Source: CAZTCJ01 sp964612085
Lineage (GTDB): Bacteria; Pseudomonadota; Alphaproteobacteria; JAJFIK01
Direction: 5' to 3'
Assembly: GCA_964612085.1 (NCBI GenBank)
Contig: CAZTCJ010000009.1
Span: 1-64,000 of the forward strand
DNA: 64,000 bases
Shown here: positions 9,070 to 18,021 of the stretch, one piece after another
How the letters are laid out: each line of letters starts with the position of its first letter
Position numbering within the stretch: position 1 is the stretch's first letter
The notes under the pieces: model-generated
What the model saw: only the letters and a program-made list of their open reading frames with translations
What the model was told of the DNA's origin: nothing
Databases searched by the model: none
Program-made: the position numbers and the translations under genes

Positions 9070-10029
9070 ATGCACACCTATCTCGATTTCGAACGCCAGA
9101 TCGCCGAACTGGAAGGCAAGATCGAAGAACTGCGCCAGATCACCGGCGACGAAGCGGCGGTGGATATCGACGACGAGATCCAGAAGCTCGAAACCAAGGC
9201 CGCGAACCTCCTCAAGGAGGCCTATACCAAACTGACACCCTGGCAGAAGACCCAGGTGGCGCGCCACCCCAACCGGCCCCATACTCAGGATTATATCGAC
9301 CATCTGATCGCCGATTTCACACCGCTGGCGGGCGACCGGCTCTACGGCCAGGACGACGCGATCCTGGGCGGCGCCGGACGCTTCCGGGGTCAATCGGTAA
9401 TCCTGATCGGCCATGAAAAGGGCTCCGACACCCAGAGCCGGCTCAAGCACAATTTCGGCATGGCCCGGCCCGAGGGCTACCGCAAGGCCATCCGCCTGAT
9501 GGATCTGGCCGAGCGCTTCAATCTGCCCGTGATCTCGCTTGTGGACACCGCCGGGGCCTATCCGGGCATCGGCGCGGAAGAACGGGGCCAGGCCGAAGCC
9601 ATCGCCCGCTCGACCGACCGCTGCCTGTCCCTCGGCGTGCCGATCATTTCCGTCATCATCGGGGAGGGCGGCTCGGGCGGCGCCGTCGCCATCGCCACGG
9701 CCAATAAAGTGCTGATGCTCGAACACGCCATCTATTCGGTGATCTCGCCGGAGGGCTGCGCGTCGATCCTGTGGCACGATTCCAACAAGGCGAAGGAAGC
9801 GGCGGCGGCCATGAAACTGACCGCCCAGGATCTGTTTGAGCGCAAAGTGATCGATACCATCGTGCCTGAGCCGGTCGGCGGTGCCCACCGGGGCCGGACG
9901 ATGACCATGGACGCCGTGGGCGACGCCCTCGAAGAGGCTTTCATGGAGCTTGACGATCTGGACGCGGAAGGCCTGCGTAAGGCCCGCCGCGCCAAGTTCC
10001 TCGCCATCGGCCGCGAAACGGTGAACTAA
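9070..10029 (+). CDS. accA: Acetyl-CoA carboxylase carboxyltransferase subunit alpha
   Basis: A 319-residue protein, the normal AccA length when started at the ATG at 9070 (MHTYLDFERQIAELEGKIEEL). AccA with AccD transfers the carboxyl group from biotin to acetyl-CoA, the first committed step of fatty acid synthesis. The N-terminal coiled coil (about 5-60) and the crotonase-like core are clear: LIGHEKGSDT, FGMARPEGYRKA, SLVDTAGAYPGIGAEERGQ and IGEGGSGGAVAIA (oxyanion-hole glycines), then SPEGCASILW. An in-frame upstream start at 9001 would add 23 residues foreign to the family, so I rejected it. It lies alone, as accA often does. Confidence 0.96.
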   Translation: MHTYLDFERQIAELEGKIEELRQITGDEAAVDIDDEIQKLETKAANLLKEAYTKLTPWQKTQVARHPNRPHTQDYIDHLIADFTPLAGDRLYGQDDAILGGAGRFRGQSVILIGHEKGSDTQSRLKHNFGMARPEGYRKAIRLMDLAERFNLPVISLVDTAGAYPGIGAEERGQAEAIARSTDRCLSLGVPIISVIIGEGGSGGAVAIATANKVLMLEHAIYSVISPEGCASILWHDSNKAKEAAAAMKLTAQDLFERKVIDTIVPEPVGGAHRGRTMTMDAVGDALEEAFMELDDLDAEGLRKARRAKFLAIGRETVN

Positions 10030-10033
10030 CCCA

Positions 10034-11452
10034 TTACTCCGTTCCCGCCTGTTCCAAGACCCAGTCGCCGATCATGTCGAGCGCGCGCGGCGACATGGTT
10101 TCCTCGATCTGCTGATACTCAAGCGGCAGACCGGTCTCGGCCGTCTGGAACAGATGGTTCAGCCCTTCGAGCTGCTCCATGCGGAAGGGCACGCCCGCCT
10201 CTTTCAAGGCCGCCTCGATGGGCGGAAAATTGAGCGCGATCGAGACCTGAACGTCCTTGGTGCCGTTCATGACCAGCACCGGCACCTCCAATTGGCGCAT
10301 GACCTCGGCCGGATCGATGCGGATACCGGTTTGCCACCAGGGGGTGGCGATGCCCTTGGACTGGGCCAAGGCCTGATCCGCCGGCACGCCGAGCGTGATC
10401 AGTTCGGTCTGGATCTGCGCTCTGGCCTCTTCCAGATCGTCCGTGGACCGCAGGATCTCGAAGATCCGCTCTTGCAGCGCGGATTGCTGGTCGATCATAT
10501 CCGCTGGCGCGCCGCTCATCCGCGCCATGATCCGGGCCTGATCGATCAGCACCCGGTCGATGGGCACGCCGGTCGGCGCCATCAGGACGAGAAAGGCGAT
10601 CCGGCCTTCCTGCACCGCCGCGAGCGGCCCGATCAGGCCGCCTTCGCTCAGGCCGACAATACCGATCTTGCCGGCGTCGATATCGTCCCGCGTGCTCAGA
10701 TACCGCGCGGCGCCGATCACGTCCTTGGCGAAATCATGGGAGGTCGCCGCCGCGAAATCGCCGGTGGAACCGCCGACGCCCCGCTCGTCGAACCGCAGCA
10801 CCGCGATGCCGCGCCGGGTCAGGTAATCCGCCAGAACCCAGAAAATCTTGTGGCCGAAAATCGTCGAATCCCGGTCCTGGGGGCCGGATCCGGAGACCAG
10901 CACCACGGCGGGAAAGGCCCCGTCGCCGTCTGGCCGCGTCAGCGTCCCCGCCAGACGGATGCCCGCCTCGGCACTGTCGAAAACGAGCGGTTCGACCCGG
11001 TACGGGAACGGCGCCACAGGATGCTGCGGCCGCTCGACCGTCGCGACGGCATCCTTGGTCACTTCCAGATCCCAAGTGCGCCCGCCCTGGATCCATTGTC
11101 CGGTGAGCCTTTGACCGTCCTCGGACAGATCGCCCTCGAAGGTCGCGCGCGGCGTCTGCACACGGAGCGTGATCGTCCGGCCCCGCACGGTCACCCGGCT
11201 GACCGGCAGCCCGAGCGCGCCCTGGGCGGGGCTGTCCATGGTCGCGACCAAGGACCCGTCCTCATCCTGGCCGATGTGAAACACCAAGGGGATTTTCGCG
11301 CGGCCCAGATTGAGTTCGCCGCCCCAGTCGCCGACAAAGTCTTCCGGCGCGGCATCCTGAGCCTGGGCCGCCAGCGATGCGCCGAGCCAGAAGACGGCGG
11401 CGGCGATTAGCGACAAGACGGATCGCGGCAGTTGTTGAACGGTCCGGATCAT
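10034..11452 (-). CDS. Exported alpha/beta hydrolase with N-terminal beta-rich domain
   Basis: A 472-residue protein with a signal peptide (1-31, cleavage near LAAQAQ). A beta-rich domain follows (about 35-140) of the kind found before S33/dienelactone-hydrolase-like esterases, then an alpha/beta hydrolase core. The nucleophile elbow is GLSEGG with S269, the oxyanion region is VLVSGSGPQDRD (about 185-194), and the catalytic histidine is in EGLNHLF near 433. FDERGVGGS near 221 is typical of serine aminopeptidase-like esterases. It probably acts in the periplasm on esters or amides; the substrate is unknown. It converges on accA with only a few bases between stops. Confidence 0.85.
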   Translation of the reverse strand: MIRTVQQLPRSVLSLIAAAVFWLGASLAAQAQDAAPEDFVGDWGGELNLGRAKIPLVFHIGQDEDGSLVATMDSPAQGALGLPVSRVTVRGRTITLRVQTPRATFEGDLSEDGQRLTGQWIQGGRTWDLEVTKDAVATVERPQHPVAPFPYRVEPLVFDSAEAGIRLAGTLTRPDGDGAFPAVVLVSGSGPQDRDSTIFGHKIFWVLADYLTRRGIAVLRFDERGVGGSTGDFAAATSHDFAKDVIGAARYLSTRDDIDAGKIGIVGLSEGGLIGPLAAVQEGRIAFLVLMAPTGVPIDRVLIDQARIMARMSGAPADMIDQQSALQERIFEILRSTDDLEEARAQIQTELITLGVPADQALAQSKGIATPWWQTGIRIDPAEVMRQLEVPVLVMNGTKDVQVSIALNFPPIEAALKEAGVPFRMEQLEGLNHLFQTAETGLPLEYQQIEETMSPRALDMIGDWVLEQAGTE

Positions 11453-11488
11453 GCGTACCCCCTCTTCCCCGTGCGGCCCTTTGTAATT

Positions 11489-12652
11489 CTACAACCGGAC
11501 CGCGCGCGCAAATGTCTGAATATCCTCCACAAAAAGATCGGGGCGTTCAAGGGCCGCGAAATGGCCGCCCTCGGGCATGTCGGTCCAATGGACGACCGAA
11601 TAGCTCTTTTCCACCTGGCTGCGCGGCGGCCATTGGAAGGTGTCGTGAGGAAAATTGGCGATGCCGGTGGGCTTGGTGACGCGTGTACCCGGCGCCCGCT
11701 GCCCGCCATAGGCGTCCTCGAACAGGCCACGATACTGCCAGCTCGCGGTGTTGAAGGTCCGGGTCACCAGATAGATCATGATATTGGTGAGAAGCTGGTC
11801 CTTCGTATACGCACTTTCGATATTATCGCCGTCCGTATGGGACCAGGTGTTGAACTTCTCCACAAGCCAGGCGGCTACACCCACGGGCGAGTCCATCATG
11901 GCGTAGCTCAGCGTCTGGGGCTTGGTGGATTGCAGGCGGAAATAAGCGCCTTCCGCCTCGAAGGACGCACGCGCGGCCTGGGCGAAGGCGATCTCGTCTT
12001 GCGTGACCGGCTCGACGCCCGGCGACGACCAGCCCATCATATTCAGGTGAACAGCCGAACAGCGGATATCGTCGAGCGCCATATTGGCGGAAATGGCCGA
12101 GCCCCAATCGCCGCCCTGGGCCATGTAATCCGTATACCCGAGCACATGGGTCATGAGATTGGAAAGATAGGCGGCGATCCGGCGCGGCCCCATGGGATTG
12201 CGCGGCTTGCCGGAAAATCCGTATCCCACGAGCGAGGGCACCACCACGTCGAAGGCATCCTCCACCGAGCCGCCGAACCGTTCGGGATGGGCGAGCGGTT
12301 CGATCACCTCCATGAACTCGAACACGGATCCCGGCCAGCCATGGGAAATGATCAGCGGGCGCGGATTGGGGCCCGAGCCCTTCTCATGGATGAAATGGAT
12401 GGGAATGGTCTCGCCGTCGATTTCCACCGGCGCGGTGAATTGGGGAAAGCGGTTGAGGCCCGTTTCCGCCTTGCGCCAGTCGAAGCGGCTCAACCAATAG
12501 GCGCACAGGCCTTTCATGTAATCGAGATTGGTCCCGTAGCTCCAACCGCCATTGGCCGGCATTTCGTGCCAGTCATACTGGCGCACCCGGTCCATGATGT
12601 GGGCGAGCACGCCATCGGGAACGGCAATGCGGAACGGAATCGGCGTCGTCAT
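11489..12652 (-). CDS. Epoxide hydrolase (microsomal-type, EHN domain)
   Basis: A 387-residue alpha/beta hydrolase with an N-terminal epoxide hydrolase (EHN) region that begins PFRIAVPDGVLAHIMDRV and contains YDWHEMPANGGWSYG. The oxyanion motif HGWPGS lies at 104-109. The nucleophile is Asp182 in GGDWGSAISAN, not serine, which separates epoxide hydrolases from esterases. The catalytic histidine is probably H364 in EGGHFAALERP. Family members hydrolyse aromatic or aliphatic epoxides to diols, usually in detoxification. No signal peptide is seen, so it is cytoplasmic. It lies between the exported hydrolase and secA, all reading leftward. Confidence 0.9.
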   Translation of the reverse strand: MTTPIPFRIAVPDGVLAHIMDRVRQYDWHEMPANGGWSYGTNLDYMKGLCAYWLSRFDWRKAETGLNRFPQFTAPVEIDGETIPIHFIHEKGSGPNPRPLIISHGWPGSVFEFMEVIEPLAHPERFGGSVEDAFDVVVPSLVGYGFSGKPRNPMGPRRIAAYLSNLMTHVLGYTDYMAQGGDWGSAISANMALDDIRCSAVHLNMMGWSSPGVEPVTQDEIAFAQAARASFEAEGAYFRLQSTKPQTLSYAMMDSPVGVAAWLVEKFNTWSHTDGDNIESAYTKDQLLTNIMIYLVTRTFNTASWQYRGLFEDAYGGQRAPGTRVTKPTGIANFPHDTFQWPPRSQVEKSYSVVHWTDMPEGGHFAALERPDLFVEDIQTFARAVRL

Positions 12653-12700
12653 TCAGACTCTCCTTGTCCTCGGAGACTCAATCTTAGCCGATTTCTGAGG

Positions 12701-15478
12701 TCAGGCGGACGCCGTCACACTGCCATGGCACTGTTTATACTTCTTACCCGATCCGCACGGGCACGGCTCGTTGCGCGAGACCCGGCCCCAGGTCGAGGGA
12801 TCGTTCGGGTCCCGGTCGGCGGCGGTGACCCGGCGGCGCAGCAATGGCTGGGCCGCCTCAAGGGACGGGTCGACGGCTTGGCCTGTCAACGGATCGATGG
12901 CGTCATGCTCTTCCTGCATGGGCCGCGCGGGCGCTTCGGGCATTTCGGGCGCCGGCGCTTCATCGGAAATCTGCAACAGCATCAGTTGCTGGGTGACTTC
13001 CTGGCGCAGACGGCCCAGCAGGCCTGAGAACAGTTCGAAGGCTTCGGTCTTGTATTCGTTCAGCGGATCGCGCTGGGCATAGCCGCGCAGGCCCACGAAC
13101 TGACGCAAATGATCGAGCTGTTGCAGATGCTCGCGCCAGTCCCGGTCGATGGTCTGGAGCAGCACGCTTTTCTCCACCCGGCGCATCAGCTCAGGACCGA
13201 GCCGCGCCGCCTTTTCCGCCATGGCCTTGTCGGAGGCGTCGAACAGGCGCTGGCGGATCTCCTCATCCGCGATGCCCTCTTCCTTGGCCCACTCAACGAC
13301 CGGCAGGTCGAGACCCAGAACCTTGCCCGCCTCTTCCTGAAGGCCTTCGGAATCCCATTGCTCCGGATAGGCTTTTTCCGGGATATGGGCGGCCACCAGA
13401 TCCTCGATCACCTGATGGCGCATATCCTTGATCACCTCGGCCAGATCGTCCGTACGCATCATTTCGATGCGCTGCTCGAAGATCGCCTTACGCTGATCGT
13501 TCATCACGTCGTCGTATTTCAGAAGGTTCTTACGCATGTCGAAATTACGCGCTTCCACCTTCTGCTGCGCCTTTTCAAGCGCCTTGTTGATCCACGGATG
13601 GATGATCGCCTCGCCTTCCTGGAGACCCAGACGCTGAAGCATGCTGTCGAGCCGTTCGGCCATGAAGATCCGCATCAGATCGTCTTCGAGGCTCAGATAG
13701 AATTTGGAGCGGCCCGGGTCGCCCTGACGGCCGGAACGGCCCCGAAGCTGGTTGTCGATACGGCGGCTTTCATGGCGCTCGGTGCCGATGACGTACAGCC
13801 CGCCCGCTTCCAAAGCCTCTTCCTTCTTCTTGACGACATCGGCGGTGATCTGTTCGATCTTCTTGGCGCGCTTGGCCTCGTCGGTGATATCGTCCGTCTC
13901 GCGCGCAATGCGCATTTCCAAATTGCCGCCAAGCTGAATATCCGTACCCCGGCCCGCCATATTGGTGGCGATGGTCACGCCGCCGGGCACGCCCGCTTCC
14001 GCCACGATCACGGCTTCCTGCTCGTGATAGCGCGCGTTCAGCACATTGTGCTTGATCTTGCGTTTCTTAAGCAGTTCCGAGACGTATTCGGATTTCTCGA
14101 TGCTGGTGGTGCCCACGAGAACCGGCTGCTTGCTTTTGTGGCACTCTTCGATCTCTTCGACGATGGCGTCGTATTTTTCCTTCATGGTGCGGTAGACTTC
14201 ATCGTCTTCGTCGATCCGGGCCACTGTCACATTGGTCGGAATTTCCATCACGCCCAGCTTGTAGATGCTGTCGAATTCGGCCGCTTCGGTCATAGCCGTG
14301 CCGGTCATGCCCGCGAGCTTGTCGTAGAGCCGGAAATAATTCTGGAAGGTGACGGAGGCGAGCGTCTGGTTCTCGGGCTGAATATGGGCGCCTTCCTTGG
14401 CTTCCAGCGCCTGGTGCAGACCGTCGGAATAGCGCCGGCCTTCCATCATGCGGCCCGTGAACTCGTCGATGATGACGACCCGGTTGTCCTTGACGATATA
14501 GTCCTTGTCCCGCGTAAAAAGCTTGTGGGCGCGCAAGGCCTGATTGACATGGTGCACGACCGACACATTGGCCACGTCGTAGAGGCTTTCCCCTTGCATC
14601 AAAGGTTCCGCCTGCGGATCTTCCGCGAGCATCTGCTCGTCATAGGAGCGCAGCAGCTCCTCGACCCGTTCGTTGCCGTCTTCGGTCAGCGTCACCGAGC
14701 GGGCTTTCTCGTCGATCTCGTAGTGCTCTTCCGCAAGCTGGGGAATGAGCTTGTCGATCACCACATACATTTCCGACATGTCGTCGGTCGGCCCGGAGAT
14801 GATGAGCGGCGTGCGCGCCTCGTCGATCAGGATGGAGTCCACCTCATCCACGATCGCGAAGGAGTGGCCGCGCTGGGTCATGGACTCCAGGCTGTATTTC
14901 ATGTTGTCGCGCAGATAGTCGAAGCCGAATTCGTTGTTGGTGCCGTAGGTGACATCCGCGGCATAGGCTTCCCGGCGCTGGTCGTCCGAAAGGCCGTGGA
15001 TGATGCAGCCCACCGACAGGCCCAGAAAGCGATAGACCTGCCCCATCCATTCGGCGTCGCGGCTCGCCAGATAGTCGTTCACCGTGACCACATGGACGCC
15101 CTTGCCCGCAAGCGCGTTCAGATAGACCGCGAGCGTCGCCACCAGGGTCTTACCCTCACCGGTCTTCATTTCGGCGATCAGGCCGTTATGCAGCACCATG
15201 CCGCCCAGAAGCTGCACATCGTAATGGCGCTGGCCGAGGGTGCGCTTGGCTGCCTCCCGCACGGTGGCGAAGGCCTCCACGAGCAGGGAATCGAGCTTTT
15301 CGCCCTGGTCCAGGCGTTCCCGGAAGGCGACCGTCCTTTGGGCGATCTCGGCGTCGGACAGAGCCTCCAGCTCCGGCTCCAGGGCATTGATCGCCTCCAC
15401 CCTGTTCATGAACGGCTTGAGTTTGCGGTCGTTGGATGAGCCAAACAATTTCCGCCCCAAGGTGCCGAAACCCAGCAT
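12701..15478 (-). CDS. secA: Protein translocase ATPase SecA
   Basis: A 925-residue SecA, the motor of Sec-dependent export. Motifs: AEMKTGEGKTLVATL (Walker A), VDEVDSILIDEARTPLIISG (Walker B), TGTAMTEAAEF, VGTTSIEKSE, NMAGRGTDIQLGGN, and GLYVIGTERHESRRIDNQLRGRSGRQGDPG. The C-terminal zinc-binding SEC-C tail CPCGSGKKYKQCHG is present and should bind SecB and phospholipid. The start at 15478 (MLGFGTLGRKLFGSS) matches the family; an in-frame upstream ATG at 15550 gives non-conserved sequence. It is divergent from argJ. Confidence 0.97.
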   Translation of the reverse strand: MLGFGTLGRKLFGSSNDRKLKPFMNRVEAINALEPELEALSDAEIAQRTVAFRERLDQGEKLDSLLVEAFATVREAAKRTLGQRHYDVQLLGGMVLHNGLIAEMKTGEGKTLVATLAVYLNALAGKGVHVVTVNDYLASRDAEWMGQVYRFLGLSVGCIIHGLSDDQRREAYAADVTYGTNNEFGFDYLRDNMKYSLESMTQRGHSFAIVDEVDSILIDEARTPLIISGPTDDMSEMYVVIDKLIPQLAEEHYEIDEKARSVTLTEDGNERVEELLRSYDEQMLAEDPQAEPLMQGESLYDVANVSVVHHVNQALRAHKLFTRDKDYIVKDNRVVIIDEFTGRMMEGRRYSDGLHQALEAKEGAHIQPENQTLASVTFQNYFRLYDKLAGMTGTAMTEAAEFDSIYKLGVMEIPTNVTVARIDEDDEVYRTMKEKYDAIVEEIEECHKSKQPVLVGTTSIEKSEYVSELLKKRKIKHNVLNARYHEQEAVIVAEAGVPGGVTIATNMAGRGTDIQLGGNLEMRIARETDDITDEAKRAKKIEQITADVVKKKEEALEAGGLYVIGTERHESRRIDNQLRGRSGRQGDPGRSKFYLSLEDDLMRIFMAERLDSMLQRLGLQEGEAIIHPWINKALEKAQQKVEARNFDMRKNLLKYDDVMNDQRKAIFEQRIEMMRTDDLAEVIKDMRHQVIEDLVAAHIPEKAYPEQWDSEGLQEEAGKVLGLDLPVVEWAKEEGIADEEIRQRLFDASDKAMAEKAARLGPELMRRVEKSVLLQTIDRDWREHLQQLDHLRQFVGLRGYAQRDPLNEYKTEAFELFSGLLGRLRQEVTQQLMLLQISDEAPAPEMPEAPARPMQEEHDAIDPLTGQAVDPSLEAAQPLLRRRVTAADRDPNDPSTWGRVSRNEPCPCGSGKKYKQCHGSVTASA

Positions 15479-15712
15479 GACAGTCCTTTCCTCGTCGTTT
15501 CCGGGCACTTTATACCGGAAAAATCCGGGCTTCGCGCCGTCAGCCTGCATGGCGGTGGGCCGCGAAGTCTCGCGCCATAATCTCTCTGGAGCACGGCGCG
15601 CCAGATTTAGGCCCCCAGCCGTCGCGCGCCTCTCGTGTGCACTATATAATAGGAACCTTGCGCAACCCCAAGCGGGGCAATGCGCGATTTATGACCGGAT
15701 CGGGAGACGGGC

Positions 15713-15820
15713 ATGCGCGCCCAATGGATGAGAACGGCTCTCATTGCCGCCGCCCTGCTCTTGGCGGCCTCGATCCTGATCGCGCTTAGCGCCGATCCGC
15801 GCGATTTCGGTCTGGGCTGA
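15713..15820 (+). CDS. Small single-pass membrane protein (35 aa)
   Basis: A 35-codon frame between secA and argJ. It begins MRAQWMRTALIAAALLLAAS and continues through one hydrophobic helix to a short tail PRDFGLG. A GGGAGA stretch lies a few bases upstream of the ATG. In many alphaproteobacteria this position, between secA and argJ, holds an exported parvulin-type isomerase. Here only this short frame is present, so it could be an independent small protein or an eroded remnant of a signal sequence. I recognise no family. Confidence 0.4.
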   Translation: MRAQWMRTALIAAALLLAASILIALSADPRDFGLG

Positions 15821-15957
15821 CCGCTCCCTCCATCACACGTCTCACAGCCACACATCTCGCAGGGCGCGGCGCCTGCCGCCGCCCTTGCATTCCTGACAAG
15901 ACCACGAAATGCTTGGCCGCATCCGAATCGTTTTGAGCCCAGGCCCGCGAGACGCCC

Positions 15958-17427
15958 ATGGTCCGTACACCCCGAAAAACCGCCGCGAAGAAATTGCAGG
16001 CCAAGCGCAAGGCGGCGAAAAAGGCCGCGTCGGCCGCCAAGCCCCGGACATCGCGGTTCGATCTTCAGCATGCGCTCGACCCTTTGGCCTCCGTGCTAAA
16101 AAGCGCGCTGCTGACGCGGGCGGAAAGCGATGCGCCGCCGCCTCCAGCGAAGCCCGCGGCAAGGCCGAAACCGTCCGTGCCCAAAACGGCGGCGAAACGC
16201 TCCCCGCTCGCGCCGGACGCATCCGCCCCGCTCAAGCCCGTGGAAGGCATCACCCTGGCCACCGCCAATGTGGGTCCGAAATTCAAGGGCCGGCCGGACC
16301 TTCTGGTCGCCCAGTTCGAGGCCGGCACCACGGCGGCGGGCGTGTTCACCCAGTCGGGCACGGCGGCGGCCCCCGTTCATTGGTGCCGCGAGCATCTGGA
16401 CCGCAATCTGGGCGGCGAGGCGCGCCTGCTGATCGTCAATGCGGGCAACGCCAATGCCTTCACCGGCAAGAAAGGTGGCGAAACAGTCAAGACCATCGCC
16501 CAGGCCGCGGCCAAGGCCGGGAAATGCCGCCAGCGGAATATCTTCATGGCCTCCACGGGCGTGATCGGCGAGCCGCTCGACCCCGAGCCCATTTGCAGCG
16601 CCTTGCCGGGTTTGTGCGAAACAACGAAACCGGATCAATGGGGCGCGGCCGCCCGCGCCATCATGACCACCGATACTTTCGCCAAAACGGCGACGGCCAC
16701 CGCCGAGATCGACGGCGTGCCGGTGACCATCAATGGCATCGCCAAGGGCTCCGGCATGATCCAGCCGGACATGGCGACCATGCTGGCGTTTCTGTTTACC
16801 GACGCGGGCCTGCCCGGCGACGTGCTCCAAACCCTGCTGCTTCTGGGGGTGCGCGACACCTTCAACACGGTGACCGTGGACGGTGACACCTCCACCAACG
16901 ATGCGGTCATGGCCTTCGCCACGGGCAAGAAGGAGCATGCGCCCATCAAACGGCCCGGCGACCGGCGTCTGGCCGATTTCCGGCGCAAATGGCACGGGGT
17001 GATGCACGATCTGGCGCTTCAGATCGTGCGCGACGGCGAAGGCGCCACCAAACTGATCAAAATCGATGTAACGGGTGCAGACACCGCCCGCAATGCCCGC
17101 CAGATCGCCTATTCGATTGCCAATTCGCCACTGGTCAAAACCGCTGTCGCGGGAGAAGATGCCAATTGGGGACGCATCGTGATGGCCGTGGGCAAGTCCG
17201 GCGCACCGGTCGATCCGTCCCGTCTGGCGATCCGCATTGGCGGTCTGGCCGTCGCAAAGAACGGCGAGCGCGATCCGGCTTACAACGAAGCCAAACTCGC
17301 GCGCCACATGAAGGAGCAGCAGATTGCGATCGCAGTCGATGTGGGGATCGGTTCGGGGACTGCCACGGTTTGGACCTGCGACCTCACGCACGGGTACATT
17401 TCGATCAACGCAGACTACCGCAGCTGA
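15958..17427 (+). CDS. argJ: Bifunctional ornithine acetyltransferase / N-acetylglutamate synthase with long basic N-terminal extension
   Basis: A 489-residue ArgJ. The enzyme moves the acetyl group from N-acetylornithine to glutamate in the cyclic arginine pathway. It is made as a proenzyme that cleaves itself before the threonine of the ATML motif, here T274 in PDMATMLAF. Other matches: VNAGNANAFTG, DTFNTVTVDGDTSTNDA and the C-terminal GRIVMAVGKSGA. The core begins near VEGITLATANVG (95). The preceding 94 residues are unusual: Lys/Ala-rich (1-30), a short segment FDLQHALDPLASVLKSAL, then Pro/Ala/Lys-rich sequence. No good internal start removes all of it. It overlaps or nearly abuts the GNAT gene downstream. 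Confidence 0.93.
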   Translation: MVRTPRKTAAKKLQAKRKAAKKAASAAKPRTSRFDLQHALDPLASVLKSALLTRAESDAPPPPAKPAARPKPSVPKTAAKRSPLAPDASAPLKPVEGITLATANVGPKFKGRPDLLVAQFEAGTTAAGVFTQSGTAAAPVHWCREHLDRNLGGEARLLIVNAGNANAFTGKKGGETVKTIAQAAAKAGKCRQRNIFMASTGVIGEPLDPEPICSALPGLCETTKPDQWGAAARAIMTTDTFAKTATATAEIDGVPVTINGIAKGSGMIQPDMATMLAFLFTDAGLPGDVLQTLLLLGVRDTFNTVTVDGDTSTNDAVMAFATGKKEHAPIKRPGDRRLADFRRKWHGVMHDLALQIVRDGEGATKLIKIDVTGADTARNARQIAYSIANSPLVKTAVAGEDANWGRIVMAVGKSGAPVDPSRLAIRIGGLAVAKNGERDPAYNEAKLARHMKEQQIAIAVDVGIGSGTATVWTCDLTHGYISINADYRS

Positions 17428-17452
17428 CACCCTGCTCGACGCGCTGCCGCTC

Positions 17453-18007
17453 GTGACGGACCGCTTGCGCCTGCGCCGCTTGCGGCCCGGCGACGCCGAT
17501 GCGGTCGTGGCCTATGTCAGCGATTGGGACGTGGCCAAACAAACGGGCGACATTCCCTATCCCTATTCGGAGACGGCCGCGCGCGACTGGATCGGCCGGG
17601 AAATGCGCGACTGGGCGCGGGGCAAGGGCTGCGCGCTCGCCATCGAAGACCGGGAGACCGGCGCATTCATCGGCACCGTCTCCTTCCGCCTGCGGAACAG
17701 CAGGCTGACGCTCAAGCGCGCGGAAGTGGGCTATTGGATCGGCAAACCCCACTGGAACAAGGGTTACGCCACCGAAGCCGTCGGCGTGGCGGTCCCCTGG
17801 TTTTCCGAGACCCTGCGCGCACGCCGCGTCGAAGCGGTCACCTTCGCCGATAACGAAGGCTCGATCCAGGTGCTGAACAAGCTCGGCTTCCGGAAGATCC
17901 GCGCGACCACCCGCGCCTATCCCGACAGGGGCGGTCCGCGTGCGGTCGAGATCTATCTGTGGATGGCGCCGTCACGGCGCTGGCGCGACCGGCGCGACGA
18001 ACTTTAG
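17453..18007 (+). CDS. GNAT family N-acetyltransferase (RimJ/RimL-like)
   Basis: About 184 residues. Typical Acetyltransf_3 pattern: TDRLRLRRLRPGDADAVVAYVSD at the start, then FIGTVSFRL, EVGYWIGKPHWNKGYATEAV (acetyl-CoA loop) and RVEAVTFADNEGSIQVLNKLGF. Such enzymes acetylate ribosomal-protein N-termini, amino groups of small molecules or other proteins; the substrate cannot be read here. The start is uncertain. The frame stays open back into argJ, with a TTG at 17324 and an ATG at 17339, but these overlap argJ by about 90-100 bases. The GTG at 17453 places the start at the domain edge, so I used it. Co-transcription with argJ is likely. Confidence 0.8.
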   Translation: MTDRLRLRRLRPGDADAVVAYVSDWDVAKQTGDIPYPYSETAARDWIGREMRDWARGKGCALAIEDRETGAFIGTVSFRLRNSRLTLKRAEVGYWIGKPHWNKGYATEAVGVAVPWFSETLRARRVEAVTFADNEGSIQVLNKLGFRKIRATTRAYPDRGGPRAVEIYLWMAPSRRWRDRRDEL

Positions 18008-18021
18008 AGCCTAGGGCTCTA
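18005..18021. terminator. Inverted repeat spanning two convergent stop codons
   Basis: TAGAGCC (18005-18011) and GGCTCTA (18015-18021) are 7-base arms with a 3-base spacer. The left arm begins with the TAG stop of the GNAT gene, and the right arm ends with the TAG stop of the convergent TPR gene. It may act as a compact bidirectional terminator, though there is no U-run and the loop is short. Confidence 0.4.

Noticed and set aside
13109..15439. A 776-codon open frame antisense to secA
   Set aside because: It is the mirror of a strongly conserved secA gene in GC-rich DNA. The translation is rich in His, Arg and Leu with no domain.
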